Below are positions 41,350-50,768 of a DNA stretch of 64,000 bases, piece by piece. How positions within the stretch are numbered: position 1 is the first letter of the stretch; every line of letters starts with the position of its first letter. The position numbers and the translations under genes were made by a program. Source of the DNA: Bhargavaea beijingensis (GTDB lineage: Bacteria; Bacillota; Bacilli; Bacillales_A; Planococcaceae); assembly GCF_900101985.1 (NCBI RefSeq), contig NZ_FNAR01000005.1, positions 62,001 to 126,000 on the forward strand, in the 5' to 3' direction. The notes below the pieces were generated by a model. The model had not been told where the DNA came from. It did no database searches and saw only the letters and a list, made by a program, of their open reading frames with translations.

Positions 41350-42273
41350 ATGGACCTGTTCGGCTTGATCCTCCTGGATGTCATCGCTCCAGTATTTGTC
41401 CTCATGGGAGCGGGCGTGGTGCTGCACAGGATTTTCAACCTTCATCTCGCGACGCTGTCCAAGCTTCTGACCTACTTCTTTATCCCGGTGGTCGCGTTTG
41501 TCAATGTGTACGAAAGCCAGATCACAGGGGAAATTTTTTTCGAGATCCTGATTACACAAGTTGTTTTTGCGGCGGTGATGATCGGGGTTTCCGCAGGAAT
41601 GTCACGTGCATTGCGACTGGATCGGGGAAGGGATGCAAACCTGAAAAACAGCATTGTCCTGATCAACTCGGGAAACTTCGGGATCCCGGTCAGCCAGCTG
41701 GTGTTCCAGGGCCAGCCGATCGGCGTGACCGTCCAAGTGTTCGTCATGCTCATCCAGAATTTCATCACCTATACATATGGTCTGTTCAATTCCATATCCG
41801 TCCGCCACAGCGGATCCAAAGCGGTCTTCGAGTTTCTGAAGATGCCGGTACTGTACGCGCTTGTGCTCGGGTATGTATTGAAGGCCATGAAGCTCGACTT
41901 GCCGTTTTTCGTCATGGAGCCGATCAGCAGGTCGGCGGATGCCTTTCTTGCGGTCGCGCTCCTCACACTCGGCGCGCAGGTCGCCTTTATCAGATTGAGG
42001 GAACTGAATAAGGTGATCATCGCAAGCTGCATCGGCCGGCTGCTCATCGGTCCGGCCGTGTCGCTCGGCATCATCCTGCTCATGGGGCTTGACGGTGTGG
42101 TGGCGCAGGCGCTCTTTATCGCAAGTGCCTTCCCGTCTTCCCGCAACAGCGCCCAGCTGGCGCTTGAATACGACAACCATCCCGAGCTTGCCGCGCAGAT
42201 TGTACTCGTGACAACGGTGCTGAGCGCGGTGACTGTTACAATCGTGGTCTATCTGTCCGGCATCATCTTCTGA
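41350..42273 (+). CDS. AEC-family (auxin efflux carrier-type) transporter
   Basis: 307 residues with about ten transmembrane helices. Starts VIAPVFVLMGAGVVLHRIF and has LINSGNFGIPVSQLVF and a late FPSSRNSAQLALEY, all family hallmarks. Bacterial members often carry malate or other carboxylates. AGGAGGG precedes the ATG. Single gene; no partner is obvious, though the next (opposite) gene acts on keto-acids. Confidence 0.85.
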   Translation: MDLFGLILLDVIAPVFVLMGAGVVLHRIFNLHLATLSKLLTYFFIPVVAFVNVYESQITGEIFFEILITQVVFAAVMIGVSAGMSRALRLDRGRDANLKNSIVLINSGNFGIPVSQLVFQGQPIGVTVQVFVMLIQNFITYTYGLFNSISVRHSGSKAVFEFLKMPVLYALVLGYVLKAMKLDLPFFVMEPISRSADAFLAVALLTLGAQVAFIRLRELNKVIIASCIGRLLIGPAVSLGIILLMGLDGVVAQALFIASAFPSSRNSAQLALEYDNHPELAAQIVLVTTVLSAVTVTIVVYLSGIIF

Positions 42274-42406
42274 ACCGGTACATCCGGCTGGTCACCTTCT
42301 GCTCGATTTCCACGGGCGTTTTCTGCTGCCCGAAAACGGGCTGCACGCGTAGCGATGAGGACGCGGCGGTGTATAGAGAGAAGTGTTCGAGGAAAAATAA
42401 AAGCTG

Positions 42407-42434
42407 TGCGGCAAAGATGCCGTGCAGCTTTTTA
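42407..42434 (-). terminator. Terminator of the RraA-like gene
   Basis: Minus strand AAAAAGCTGCACGGCA and TGCCGCACAGCTTTTT arms, then ATTTTT. Confidence 0.75.
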
Positions 42435-43052
42435 CTTGGAGGCCATCATGTCCAGGTAGCGGCGGACGGCATCAATGTCTCCCGCGACTTCACGTTCTCG
42501 TGCCTCGTCTTTTTCCAGTTTGGCGAGTGCTTTCTGCAAAACCGCCTGTTCTTGCTCGCGCGGAATGATGGTGACCCCATCCGCGTCACCGACGACCAGG
42601 TCACCCGGGCGGACGGCCGCGCCGCCGCATGAAATCGGGACATTCACTTCGCCTTCACCTGTCTTGCTGCTTGCCGCGACAGTCGTTCCCCGCACGAAAA
42701 CGGGGAAGCCGAGTGCCCGGATATCGTGCACATCCCGGACGGCTCCGTCCACGACCAGCCCGGCCAGGCCGAGCGTCTTCATCATGCCGACGACAAAATC
42801 GCCGGCCACCGCCTTGGTCAGATCCCCTTTTGCGTCCACGACCAGCACATCACCCGGGTTTGCTGTCCGCATCGCGCGCAGCATTGCCGGATTGTCGCCG
42901 CCGGGAAGCTTCACCGTGACCGCCCGGCCGGCAATCCGGTAATCCTGCCGGAGCGGCTTGAGAGCGGCATCCATATTGTTCATTCCGCCCGTCGCATCGG
43001 AAATCGCTGTGGTCGGAATGGTTGCAAAGCGGGCAATCACTTCGTCTGTCAT
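42432..43052 (-). CDS. RraA-like protein, class II aldolase/oxaloacetate decarboxylase type
   Basis: 206 residues. Contains FATIPTTAISDATGG, GDVLVVD, and the active-site block GLVVDGAVRDVHDIRALGFPVF used by 4-hydroxy-4-methyl-2-oxoglutarate aldolase and oxaloacetate decarboxylases of the RraA fold. In Bacillales the RNase E inhibitor role is unlikely, so a metal-dependent aldolase or decarboxylase is inferred. The ATG at 43052 has GGAGG upstream. Confidence 0.82.
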   Translation of the reverse strand: MTDEVIARFATIPTTAISDATGGMNNMDAALKPLRQDYRIAGRAVTVKLPGGDNPAMLRAMRTANPGDVLVVDAKGDLTKAVAGDFVVGMMKTLGLAGLVVDGAVRDVHDIRALGFPVFVRGTTVAASSKTGEGEVNVPISCGGAAVRPGDLVVGDADGVTIIPREQEQAVLQKALAKLEKDEAREREVAGDIDAVRRYLDMMASK

Positions 43053-43218
43053 CGTTTGGCCTCCATCCACTAAGATACATCTATCCTATCAAAATAAGCG
43101 GAATCTTCAAAACTAAAACAGGGAAAATAATGAATTCAAGATAAAAGTCTTGATTTCGAGATTATATCGATGTATAGTAAGTAACGTAAAGTAACCAATA
43201 ATAAGGAGGCCAAACAAA

Positions 43219-43785
43219 ATGGCAGAAAAACTCAACATCGGAATCATCCTCGGCTCGACACGTGAAGGCCGCGTAAGCCCGCAGGTCGGACAATGGATCA
43301 AAGGCATCGCGGACGGACGCGGCGATGCAAATTATGAAATCGTTGATATCGCAGATTACCAGCTTCCGTTCCTCGGGACAACCGACGGCTCGGAACCGGG
43401 CATTGCGAAATGGAATGAAAAGCTGGCAAGTCTCGACGGCTTTGTCTTCGTCGTCCAGGAATACAACCACAGCATCTCCGGCGCTTTAAAGAATGCAATC
43501 GACTTTGCCCGCGAAGCATGGTTCGACAAAGCGGCGGGAATCGTCAGCTACGGTTCCACCGGCGGCGCGCGTGCGGCGGAACACCTCCGCGGCATCCTCG
43601 GCGAGCTGAAAGTGGCAGACGTCCGCACGCACCCGACCCTTTCGCTCTTCACGGATTTTGAAAACTTCTCCGAGTTCAAGCCGGCTGAACTGCACCTCAC
43701 GAACGTTACTGCGATGCTCGACGAAGTGAATGCTTGGGCAGGCGCTCTGAAAACTGTCCGCGACAAACAAGCAGTCACCCGATAA
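43219..43785 (+). CDS. NADPH-dependent FMN reductase
   Basis: 188 residues, flavodoxin-like fold with FMN-binding IILGSTREGRVSPQV and VVQEYNHSISGALKNAIDFA. It could reduce FMN for the flavin monooxygenase encoded elsewhere in the window or act as an azo/quinone reductase. TAAGGAGG precedes the ATG, and a terminator follows. The promoter region shows GTAAG-TAACGTAAAGTAAC repeats of unknown meaning. Confidence 0.87.
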   Translation: MAEKLNIGIILGSTREGRVSPQVGQWIKGIADGRGDANYEIVDIADYQLPFLGTTDGSEPGIAKWNEKLASLDGFVFVVQEYNHSISGALKNAIDFAREAWFDKAAGIVSYGSTGGARAAEHLRGILGELKVADVRTHPTLSLFTDFENFSEFKPAELHLTNVTAMLDEVNAWAGALKTVRDKQAVTR

Positions 43786-43798
43786 TTTAACATTGAAG

Positions 43799-43838
43799 TC
43801 CCGCTCTGCCGATCATCTGCGGAGCGGGCTTTTTTTGG
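43799..43838 (+). terminator. Terminator after the FMN reductase gene
   Basis: CCCGCTCTGC and GCGGAGCGGG arms, then seven T. Confidence 0.88.
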
Positions 43839-43897
43839 AGGCATCAATCCCAACCTGTTTAAATCTGGTAATATAAAGAAAAGCGGGGTGAAGAGAG

Positions 43898-44305
43898 ATG
43901 CTGCGACTGATTTTGACGGCAGTGCTGATCATATTGGCGATACTGCTATTTTCCTTGGTCATCCGCCGAATGATGGGTGTCAGACAGCGGAAGTGGTTTT
44001 CGGATGATTACATCAACGAGCGGCATAGGAAGTTGGAATGGAGAGTCCGGATGGGGTTTGTGGTCATCCTCATTCTTGACGCTGTCATCCTCTTTGCAAC
44101 AGGTGCTGTTGAGGATCCCCCCTGGTATCTGGAAATTTGGTGGCTGGTCTTCGTGTCTGTGGCCGTGTTTGATCTGCTGAGGGCTTACATGGAATACCGG
44201 TTCGTGGACGATCGGAAAGCGATGACCGCTACGCTTTTGGAAACGATTTTCGATGTGGTTCTGCTCATCGGTGCAATCACGACCGGTTTTTACGGATCGA
44301 TTTGA
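43898..44305 (+). CDS. Small membrane protein (DUF4181-like), unknown function
   Basis: 135 residues with about four hydrophobic helices. Looks like the Bacillales DUF4181 type (short cytoplasmic loop RQRKWFSDDYINERHRKLEW after TM1), which has no known role; the family call is tentative. GGGGTGAAGAGAG precedes the ATG. Stands alone ahead of the methyltransferase. Confidence 0.65.
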   Translation: MLRLILTAVLIILAILLFSLVIRRMMGVRQRKWFSDDYINERHRKLEWRVRMGFVVILILDAVILFATGAVEDPPWYLEIWWLVFVSVAVFDLLRAYMEYRFVDDRKAMTATLLETIFDVVLLIGAITTGFYGSI

Positions 44306-44386
44306 TGTGGGTGAACGGTTCGGATGTTTTGTGAATGCCGTAAAAAAGGGAGAAGATAGTGGAAGTCAGAAAGGAGGGTGAGCTAA

Positions 44387-44995
44387 ATGTCAAAAGACCA
44401 CTGGGACAACAGTTTCTCGGAAGAGGACTATGTGTACGGGGAAGAGCCAAATGACTTTATACGTGAACAGGCGGAGCGCCTTCCGGAACACGCCCGAATC
44501 TCGGCATTTGCGGAGGGAGAAGGCCGGAATGCAGTTTATCTTGCCGGGCTGGGCCACAAAGTCACTGCTTATGACCAATCGGAAGTCGGCCTCCAGAAAG
44601 CATGCCAATTGGCCGAACGGCTGAATGTCCGTATCGAAACTGCGGCGATGGATCTGACGAAGGAATGGGTTCCTGCTGAATCAGCCGATGCGGCAATCAT
44701 GGTATTTGGACACGTGCCAAAGAAAAGCCAGCCATTTTTATTTGAGAACCTGATGCAGTCGGTGCGTCCGGGCGGCTATCTTCTTTTTGAAGTCTATTCA
44801 GAAAGGCAATTGGAATATGGGACAGGCGGCCCGAAAGAGGTCAAAAGTCTTTATGACCCTGCCGATCTCCTTAAATGGCTTGGCCCGCACGACATTCTTC
44901 ATTTTTACTATGGGGAAGCAGTCCGTCACGAAGGCAAAAGACATACCGGAACCGGGCATGTGATTCAGGGAGTCATCAAAAAGCGCATGGCTTAA
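44387..44995 (+). CDS. Class I SAM-dependent methyltransferase (TehB-like)
   Basis: 202 residues. Opens with DHWDNSFSEEDYVYG as in tellurite-resistance-type methyltransferases. The SAM loop reads AFAEGEGRNAVYLAG, followed by VTAYDQSEVGL, and a late RPGGYLLFEVYS. The substrate is unknown. AGGAGGGTGAG precedes the ATG. Converges with the photoreceptor gene on a shared terminator. Confidence 0.85.
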   Translation: MSKDHWDNSFSEEDYVYGEEPNDFIREQAERLPEHARISAFAEGEGRNAVYLAGLGHKVTAYDQSEVGLQKACQLAERLNVRIETAAMDLTKEWVPAESADAAIMVFGHVPKKSQPFLFENLMQSVRPGGYLLFEVYSERQLEYGTGGPKEVKSLYDPADLLKWLGPHDILHFYYGEAVRHEGKRHTGTGHVIQGVIKKRMA

Positions 44996-45023
44996 GCGGC
45001 ATCCTCGTAAAGCATGCAACGGC

Positions 45024-45069
45024 AAAAAAGCCCCTTTCCGCATACCATGTGTGCAGGAAGGGGCTTTTC
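45024..45069. terminator. Bidirectional terminator
   Basis: AAAAAAGCCCCTTTCC and GGAAGGGGCTTTT arms. Confidence 0.85.
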
Positions 45070-45080
45070 ATGTGAAGGGG

Positions 45081-45860
45081 TCAGGAAAGGGCGCCGGCGA
45101 CCTTGGCGGTCTCCACCGCCTGCTTAAACGCAGAAAAGGCGGTAAGCGGACGCTCAGGGCCCGTCTCCGATGCTATATCCCGTGCCGCCTTGGGCGAAAT
45201 GCCGGTCACGAGCAGCCGGCAGCCCATGAGTCTCAGGACATCTTGGATATGGAGCAGGTCAAATATGGGGGTATCATCATCCCAATAGAGTCCCGAAATA
45301 TCGATGATCACCGAATGGGAATGGTGTTCCTGGACGTACTCGCTCAGTTTGACTGTCAGCCGGCGGTAGCGCTCGACACTCATCTCGCCGTTCAGGGAAA
45401 CGGCCGCAATGCCGTCATCGATCTCCAGGACCGGCAGAGAGAGGTGTTCGATCTCCCGTTCCTTTTCTTCCAGCCGCTTTTTCTGTCGGATTTCGACCGT
45501 GACATCCGTCTGTGTCCCGATAAAGTAAAGGCGGCCGCCGGCATGGACAGGCTCGATATGGACGCGGTTCCAGAAGGAGGTACCGTCTTTTTTATAATTC
45601 TTCAGGGTGACGGTAACAGAAGTTTCTTGCCGGATCGCTTCACGTATTTTCTGCACCGCTTCAGGGTCGGTATCCGTGCCCTGAAGGAACCGGCAGTTGT
45701 GGCCGATGGTTTCATCAAGGGAGTATCCGGTCAGCTTCTCGAACGTTTTGTTGGCATAGATGACGGGGTGATCTTCCTGTGAAGGATCGGTGAAAAGCGC
45801 GGCAGCCCGGCTGCCGTCGAGCATGGCTTCAAGAAGTGTGATCTGCGTTTCCGGGTCCAT
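45081..45860 (-). CDS. ytvA: LOV-STAS blue-light photoreceptor of the YtvA type
   Basis: 259 residues. The LOV/PAS domain (about 5-125) carries the flavin-adduct motif GHNCRFLQG with Cys56, NYKKDGTSFWN and FIGTQTDVT; a J-alpha-like helix follows, then a STAS domain (about 150-255) with IIDISGLYWDDD. In B. subtilis YtvA joins the stressosome and activates sigma-B in blue light, the obvious role here given an RsbR-like gene at 55.5 kb. Start uncertain: the GGAGGG site is 16 bases from this ATG but seven bases from an in-frame ATC at 45867-45869. Confidence 0.9.
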   Translation of the reverse strand: MDPETQITLLEAMLDGSRAAALFTDPSQEDHPVIYANKTFEKLTGYSLDETIGHNCRFLQGTDTDPEAVQKIREAIRQETSVTVTLKNYKKDGTSFWNRVHIEPVHAGGRLYFIGTQTDVTVEIRQKKRLEEKEREIEHLSLPVLEIDDGIAAVSLNGEMSVERYRRLTVKLSEYVQEHHSHSVIIDISGLYWDDDTPIFDLLHIQDVLRLMGCRLLVTGISPKAARDIASETGPERPLTAFSAFKQAVETAKVAGALS

Positions 45861-46033
45861 TTGTCTGATGAAGAATCCCTCCAGAATCTATCGTTTTGAT
45901 TGTGTCTAATCGTAGCACAAATCAGGATGGAACTCAGGAAAAGATGAAAGTTATGGATGGTTTTACGGAATCCGGGTTCCGCCCGATAAGAAAAACAAGC
46001 ATGCAGCCGATTCCGGGCGCATGCTTCCTTTCA

Positions 46034-47476
46034 TTATAAACCCAGCCCCGTCCACTTCCAGTAGGTGAAGTAAAACAGCACCATGAGTGCGATATAGGCT
46101 GGCGCGAGAAGGCTGCTGAGCTTTGCCAGATCCCTGGCGCTGAAGGAGCCATCGCCTTCCTCGTAAAACAGGAGCAATGCCTTGGAACTGATAGGCATCG
46201 TCAGGCAATAGTTCATGCCGATCAGCCCCAGGAACACGGCGGCGGCCGGATCGGCGCCGATGCTTCTGGCAGTCAGGATCAGCGTCGGCACCAGCACCAC
46301 GGCACGGGTGGTGTGCGAGGTGATATAGAGGTGGCTCGATACCGTTACCGCGGCAAGGATGAGGACAAGCAACCACTCGGGGGCCTGGCCGGCAGCCAGA
46401 AGCAGTCCGGAAAGCTTTTCTTCGGCCTCACTGACGACGCCTGTCTCGATCATGGCGGTGCCGAGCGCCGTGGCAGCGGCTACAAAGAGAATCAGATTCC
46501 AGGAAACTGACCGGACCCCGTCTTTGAATGACAGAATCCCATAACAGGGGGCCATCGCCAAAGCGGCTCCTGCCACCGTCACAAATGCAATTCCGTAGCC
46601 ATGGAGGCCGTCCGTCATCCAGCCGATCAGCATGACAGTAATCAGAACGAGTGTCCGCTTTTCCGGATCGGTTATTTTTTCCGGTGCGGGCAGTCCGTCC
46701 TCCGGAACCCGGGCCTCCGTTTCTTCTTTCGGCCACATCGTCAGCCTGATGGCCAGGACAGTGACCGCTGTTGCCGCCGCCGCAAACGGAACCCCCCAGA
46801 CAAGCCAGTTGACAAAAGAGATCGATTGTCCGGAAGCCGTTTCAAGCAGTCCAATCCCGATCAAGTGTGAACCCGCTCCCAGAAGTGTTGCGGAGGTGCT
46901 CATCAGGATCACCGAAGGGGCAAGGACCGAAAGAACCTGCCGTTCCCTGGAAGAAAAGCGGCTGCCGAGCTGGTTGAGAATGGGTCTGGCAAGCGCTGCC
47001 CGCCCGGACGTGGACGGGATGAAAAACGAGGTTGCGAAAAGCAGTGCGGCCAGCGAATTCAGCAGGCTGCCTTTTTTTTCGAAGCGGCGAAGTGCCGAAT
47101 AGGTCAGCCGGTCCGCAAGTCCCGAACGCGTAAAAGCTTCCCCGATGATGAAAGCCCCGATCATCAGCCAGACAACAGGCTCGGCCAACGACTGATAAAG
47201 CAGATCCGGTTCACTCGCTTTCATCAGGATGATGAAGAGGACGAGGGAGAGGGCCACATACCCTGCGGGAATCCGGGTGGCGGCCCATAGGGTCATGGCA
47301 GACAAAAACGCAAAAAGGGCTACTTTGGCCTCATATCCGAGGCTGCCGGCCGGAATGATCAGTGCGGCATACAGCAGGTGAAGACCGGAAACCACAAGTG
47401 CCGGACCCGGTATTTTTTCGAACGTTTTTCTTGGCCATGACCTCTGCTTGCGGTGAAGTTCCGCACGGGTGGTCAT
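46034..47476 (-). CDS. DASS/SLC13-family anion transporter
   Basis: 480 residues, about 11-12 helices. SLC13 hallmarks: PVVWLMIGAFIIGEAFTRSG and the hairpin motif around FFIPSTSGRAALARPIL, with MNYCLTMPISSKALLLFY late. It imports dicarboxylates, sulfate or related anions with sodium. The start is the ATG at 47476 after GGAGGTG, overlapping the stop of the glycerate kinase gene by four bases, so it probably carries glycerate or a related hydroxy-acid (inference). Confidence 0.87.
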   Translation of the reverse strand: MTTRAELHRKQRSWPRKTFEKIPGPALVVSGLHLLYAALIIPAGSLGYEAKVALFAFLSAMTLWAATRIPAGYVALSLVLFIILMKASEPDLLYQSLAEPVVWLMIGAFIIGEAFTRSGLADRLTYSALRRFEKKGSLLNSLAALLFATSFFIPSTSGRAALARPILNQLGSRFSSRERQVLSVLAPSVILMSTSATLLGAGSHLIGIGLLETASGQSISFVNWLVWGVPFAAAATAVTVLAIRLTMWPKEETEARVPEDGLPAPEKITDPEKRTLVLITVMLIGWMTDGLHGYGIAFVTVAGAALAMAPCYGILSFKDGVRSVSWNLILFVAAATALGTAMIETGVVSEAEEKLSGLLLAAGQAPEWLLVLILAAVTVSSHLYITSHTTRAVVLVPTLILTARSIGADPAAAVFLGLIGMNYCLTMPISSKALLLFYEEGDGSFSARDLAKLSSLLAPAYIALMVLFYFTYWKWTGLGL

Positions 47477-48666
47477 TGTGCAGCACCTCCGTAAACCGCC
47501 CTGCTTTTCGCGGCGATTGATAGGCCGATGGCAATCTGCCGGATGACGCACTCCGTCGTGTCTTCAATCCATTTCGGGGCTTTCAGGATCGATTTCTCCA
47601 GTGTTGTCGGCTTCTGGATGATGCTCATGTACGCATCGATGCCGGCATCGTAGTTCAGATTTGCCCCTTTGCCGATTGTCCCGGCGATGGCGACAACCGG
47701 GATATTGTACTGCTTGGCGATCCGGGCAACTTCAGCCGGAATCTTGCCATCAGGCGTCTGGAAGTCGAGGCTTCCTTCAGCAGTGATGACGAGATCCGCA
47801 TCCGCAACGACACGCTCCATATTGATGTATTCGCGGATGATGTCAAAGCGGGAATGCAGTCGGGCGCCTGTGAAGGCGGTGAGCCCCGCGCCAAGCCCGC
47901 CCGATGCGCCGCTTCCAGGCTGGAAACGCACATCTTTGCCGAGTGCATCCATGATCATTGCGGCATAGTGCTCAAGTGCAGCAGCCAGTTGTCCGACCTG
48001 CTCGGGTGTCGCGCCTTTTTGCGGGCCGAATACATGGGCGACACCGCGTTCTCCGCACAAAATATTCCGGTAGTTGCAGGCCACATCAATGTTGACCTGC
48101 TCCAGGCGGGGATCAATGCCGGAAATGTCGATCCGTTTTGCCCGGAAGAGATCGCCGCCCCCTCCGATGGAAACAGGCAGGCCATGATGATCGAGAAAGC
48201 GGACACCGAGTGCCTGGGCCATCCCGGCGCCGCCATCCGATGTTCCGGAATCCCCGCATCCGATCAAAATGCGCTCTGCGCCCGTGTCCAGTGCCGAGCG
48301 GATCAGCTCACCGACACCATAGGTCGTGGTCAGCAGCGGATTCCTCCTGTTAGGCGGGACGAGGGAAAGCCCGGCGACCGCAGCCATTTCGATCACTGCC
48401 GTCTTGATTCCATGTTCAGTAAAGAGCCCGAAATGGCTTTGAACGGGTTCCCCCACAGGTCCGGTGACAGTTCGGCAGACCAGCTTTCCGCCTTTCAGCT
48501 TTGTGATCGCCTTCGCGAAACCTTCCCCGCCATCGACCATCGGCAGCATTTCCACATGGATCCTGCTACCGGCCCGCTTGGCACCTCTTGCCATCGCTTC
48601 TGCCACTTCTTCTGCTTGCATGCACTCTTTAAATCCTGAAGGGACCATCACAATGTTCATCTCCAT
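47473..48666 (-). CDS. glxK: Glycerate 2-kinase (GlxK/GarK family)
   Basis: 397 residues of the GlxK family, phosphorylating D-glycerate with ATP. Motifs: VMVPSGFKECMQAEEVAEAM (instead of the usual PDSFKG start), LPMVDGGEGF, GCGDSGTSDGGAGMAQALG, and GKIPAEVARIAKQYN late. The ATG at 48666 has GGGAGGA six bases upstream. Operon of two with the DASS carrier: uptake and phosphorylation of glycerate. Confidence 0.9.
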   Translation of the reverse strand: MEMNIVMVPSGFKECMQAEEVAEAMARGAKRAGSRIHVEMLPMVDGGEGFAKAITKLKGGKLVCRTVTGPVGEPVQSHFGLFTEHGIKTAVIEMAAVAGLSLVPPNRRNPLLTTTYGVGELIRSALDTGAERILIGCGDSGTSDGGAGMAQALGVRFLDHHGLPVSIGGGGDLFRAKRIDISGIDPRLEQVNIDVACNYRNILCGERGVAHVFGPQKGATPEQVGQLAAALEHYAAMIMDALGKDVRFQPGSGASGGLGAGLTAFTGARLHSRFDIIREYINMERVVADADLVITAEGSLDFQTPDGKIPAEVARIAKQYNIPVVAIAGTIGKGANLNYDAGIDAYMSIIQKPTTLEKSILKAPKWIEDTTECVIRQIAIGLSIAAKSRAVYGGAAQ

Positions 48667-48958
48667 TTTGATTCCTCCCGTTTCTTTTTCGTATGATTGC
48701 CACTTTAGCCGCCGAAGGGAAGAATCTACTGAGAGAATCATGAGGAAACGATGAGAAGGGTAAAAATGGGGCTAATGGACCTGGAGGGAGGAGACGCAAA
48801 TTGGCGCTTGCCTTAAACAGATGGACTAAAGGGTGGGGCATGTGACTTTACTGCCATTCCTATGAGCGGGCAGAAGACGGGCGGAACATTCCAACATTTA
48901 CACCAGCTTTACCTGAAATCCGGTATAATGGATAACAGTAGAGAGGGGGCCGATCCCG

Positions 48959-49750
48959 ATGATCCGGACGATTATTTTCGACTTGGACGATACGATTCTG
49001 TGGGACGAGAAAAGCATCCAGACGGCTTTCGACCGCACCTGTGAATTCGCGGCGGAAAAAGCCAAGGTGGATCCAAAAGATCTGGAGGAAAAAGTGCGTG
49101 AATCGGCACGGGAGCTTTATGCCTCGTATGATACATACGAATTCACCCAAATGATCGGCATCAATCCGTTCGAGGGTCTTTGGGGATCATTCGAAGATCC
49201 GGGCGATGATTTCCGCCGTATGCGCGACATCATCCGCACTTATCAAAAAGACACATGGACAAAAGGGCTGAAAAAAGTCGGCGTGGAAGATTACGAACTG
49301 GCAAACGAACTGGTCGCCAAGTTTATCTCGGAGCGCCGGAAAGCGCCGTTTGTTTATGACGAATCGTTCGAGGTACTGGAATCCTTGAAAAAAGACCACA
49401 GGCTGGTCCTTCTCACAAACGGCGCGCCGAGCCTGCAAAACGAGAAACTGACCATCACGCCGGAGATTTCACAGTACTTCGACCTGATCGTCATCTCGGG
49501 CGACTTCGGCCGCGGAAAACCGGATGCTTCCATTTTCCATCATGTCCTTGAGAAAACGGACACGAGGGCGGATGAGGCGCTCATGGTCGGTGACAACCTG
49601 ATGACCGATATCCTCGGCGCAAACCGAGCCGGCATCCGCTCCGTCTGGCTGAACCGCAAAAGCAACGAACCGCACCCGGATGTGAAACCGGCCTACGAAA
49701 TCAACCACCTTGGCCAACTCGACAACGTGATCTGTGACGCAGGCCGATAA
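48959..49750 (+). CDS. ysaA: HAD-family phosphatase (YsaA-like)
   Basis: 263 residues, HAD motifs FDLDDTILWDEKS, LLTNGAPSLQ, GKPDASIF and MVGDNLMTDI, with a helical cap. B. subtilis YsaA is the closest in layout and has been proposed as an alternative phosphoserine phosphatase; the serA operon lies 1 kb away, so a serine-pathway role is plausible. GAGAGGGGG precedes the ATG. A weak terminator hairpin follows at 49752-49782. Confidence 0.85.
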   Translation: MIRTIIFDLDDTILWDEKSIQTAFDRTCEFAAEKAKVDPKDLEEKVRESARELYASYDTYEFTQMIGINPFEGLWGSFEDPGDDFRRMRDIIRTYQKDTWTKGLKKVGVEDYELANELVAKFISERRKAPFVYDESFEVLESLKKDHRLVLLTNGAPSLQNEKLTITPEISQYFDLIVISGDFGRGKPDASIFHHVLEKTDTRADEALMVGDNLMTDILGANRAGIRSVWLNRKSNEPHPDVKPAYEINHLGQLDNVICDAGR

Positions 49751-49902
49751 AGAAAGCGAGACCGCTGCCGGTCCCGCTTCAGATTTATAGAAAAGGCCCC
49801 CATAACATGAGGTAGCCGCATGATCGAAATGCCCGGTTACCGAATTAAAGCGAAGAAAAGTGTATTCAAGGTTAAAAGACAAAATTCAGGAGCGACCTCG
49901 TT

Positions 49903-50502
49903 GTGCCTACTATTGAAGACGTAATTAAAGTGCATGAAAAAGTATCCGCTCTTTCTAATGCACCACTTGCCATAATCGCAGGAGCCATCTGGACTTTCAT
50001 AGCCATCACATTTATTGTTTTTTTATTCAAAGAAAGAAATAAGCTTTCATTAAAAGGTTTAATTTATAGCTTCTTTTCCTTAGTGATCTTATTTTCTGTA
50101 ATAGGTTATTTATCTTTTACAATTAAAGACTATCAATTTTCTATGAATGAAAAGAAATGGGAAGAAAATTATTTGCATCCTTACCTCGAAGCGTTACCGG
50201 AAAAAAAAGAATACATACAGGATTTTTCTCAGGTTATAAATCACAATGATGAAAATATAACTAAATCCAAGTATAGGGACAATGATGCACAACCGATCGT
50301 AGTCGAGATATCCAAGGACCCAGGCAGTGCCGAAAAAAAGATGCTTATCCAAGTAATTGTACAAAAAGAACAGATCGACCAAGCTTATCTCACTTATAAA
50401 ATAATTGAGGAAGATATCTCAGATGAATACACAAAAGACCAATATTACGAAACCGTTTTGCATATACCGAGCGATTATAAAATCATAGCTCCTACAAAAT
50501 AA
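49903..50502 (+). CDS. AT-rich orphan membrane-anchored protein
   Basis: 199 residues, no recognised family. Two transmembrane helices (about 20-41 and 50-70) precede an extracytoplasmic or cytoplasmic Lys/Glu-rich domain (80-199). Base composition is far richer in A+T than its neighbours, pointing to recent acquisition. The GTG start follows CAGGAG at a rather long spacing, so the start is not certain. It is followed by a 19-bp hairpin and dispersed repeat copy R1. Confidence 0.6.
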   Translation: MPTIEDVIKVHEKVSALSNAPLAIIAGAIWTFIAITFIVFLFKERNKLSLKGLIYSFFSLVILFSVIGYLSFTIKDYQFSMNEKKWEENYLHPYLEALPEKKEYIQDFSQVINHNDENITKSKYRDNDAQPIVVEISKDPGSAEKKMLIQVIVQKEQIDQAYLTYKIIEEDISDEYTKDQYYETVLHIPSDYKIIAPTK

Positions 50503-50549
50503 TGAGAATGTAAATATCCCCCATATAATATTGAGTGCTCAGGCTGCAG

Positions 50550-50591
50550 ACCAAACGGACCCGGAAGAAATCTTTCCGGGTCCGTTTGGTC
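50550..50591. terminator. Long perfect hairpin after the AT-rich orphan
   Basis: ACCAAACGGACCCGGAAGA and its exact complement around two bases; no T run. Confidence 0.6.
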
Positions 50592-50640
50592 ATTTCCAAA
50601 GATATTTAGCGTGCCTGCGCCCAAATGCAGTTTTGGTAAG

Positions 50641-50741
50641 CAAGGGCCCGCAGCGGAAATCCGGGGGATTTGATGGAAAAGAAAAAACTGCAGACAAAAG
50701 AGCAATGCACTCACTTTGTCTGCAGTCTGGGTTTCCGCTTG
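50641..50741. repeat. Dispersed repeat R1 with nested hairpins
   Basis: About 90 bases from CCCGCAGCGGAAATCCGG to TTTGTCTGCAGTCTG match R2 (57787-57868) at high identity. The inner arms ACTGCAGACAAA and TTTGTCTGCAGT form a hairpin. In R1 the outer CCCGCAGCGGAAA is also mirrored by TTTCCGCTTGCGG, so the whole unit folds on itself. It ends at the 3' end of serA. Confidence 0.75.
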
Positions 50742-50768
50742 CGGCGGGACCCTATTCTTTTTCCTCTA

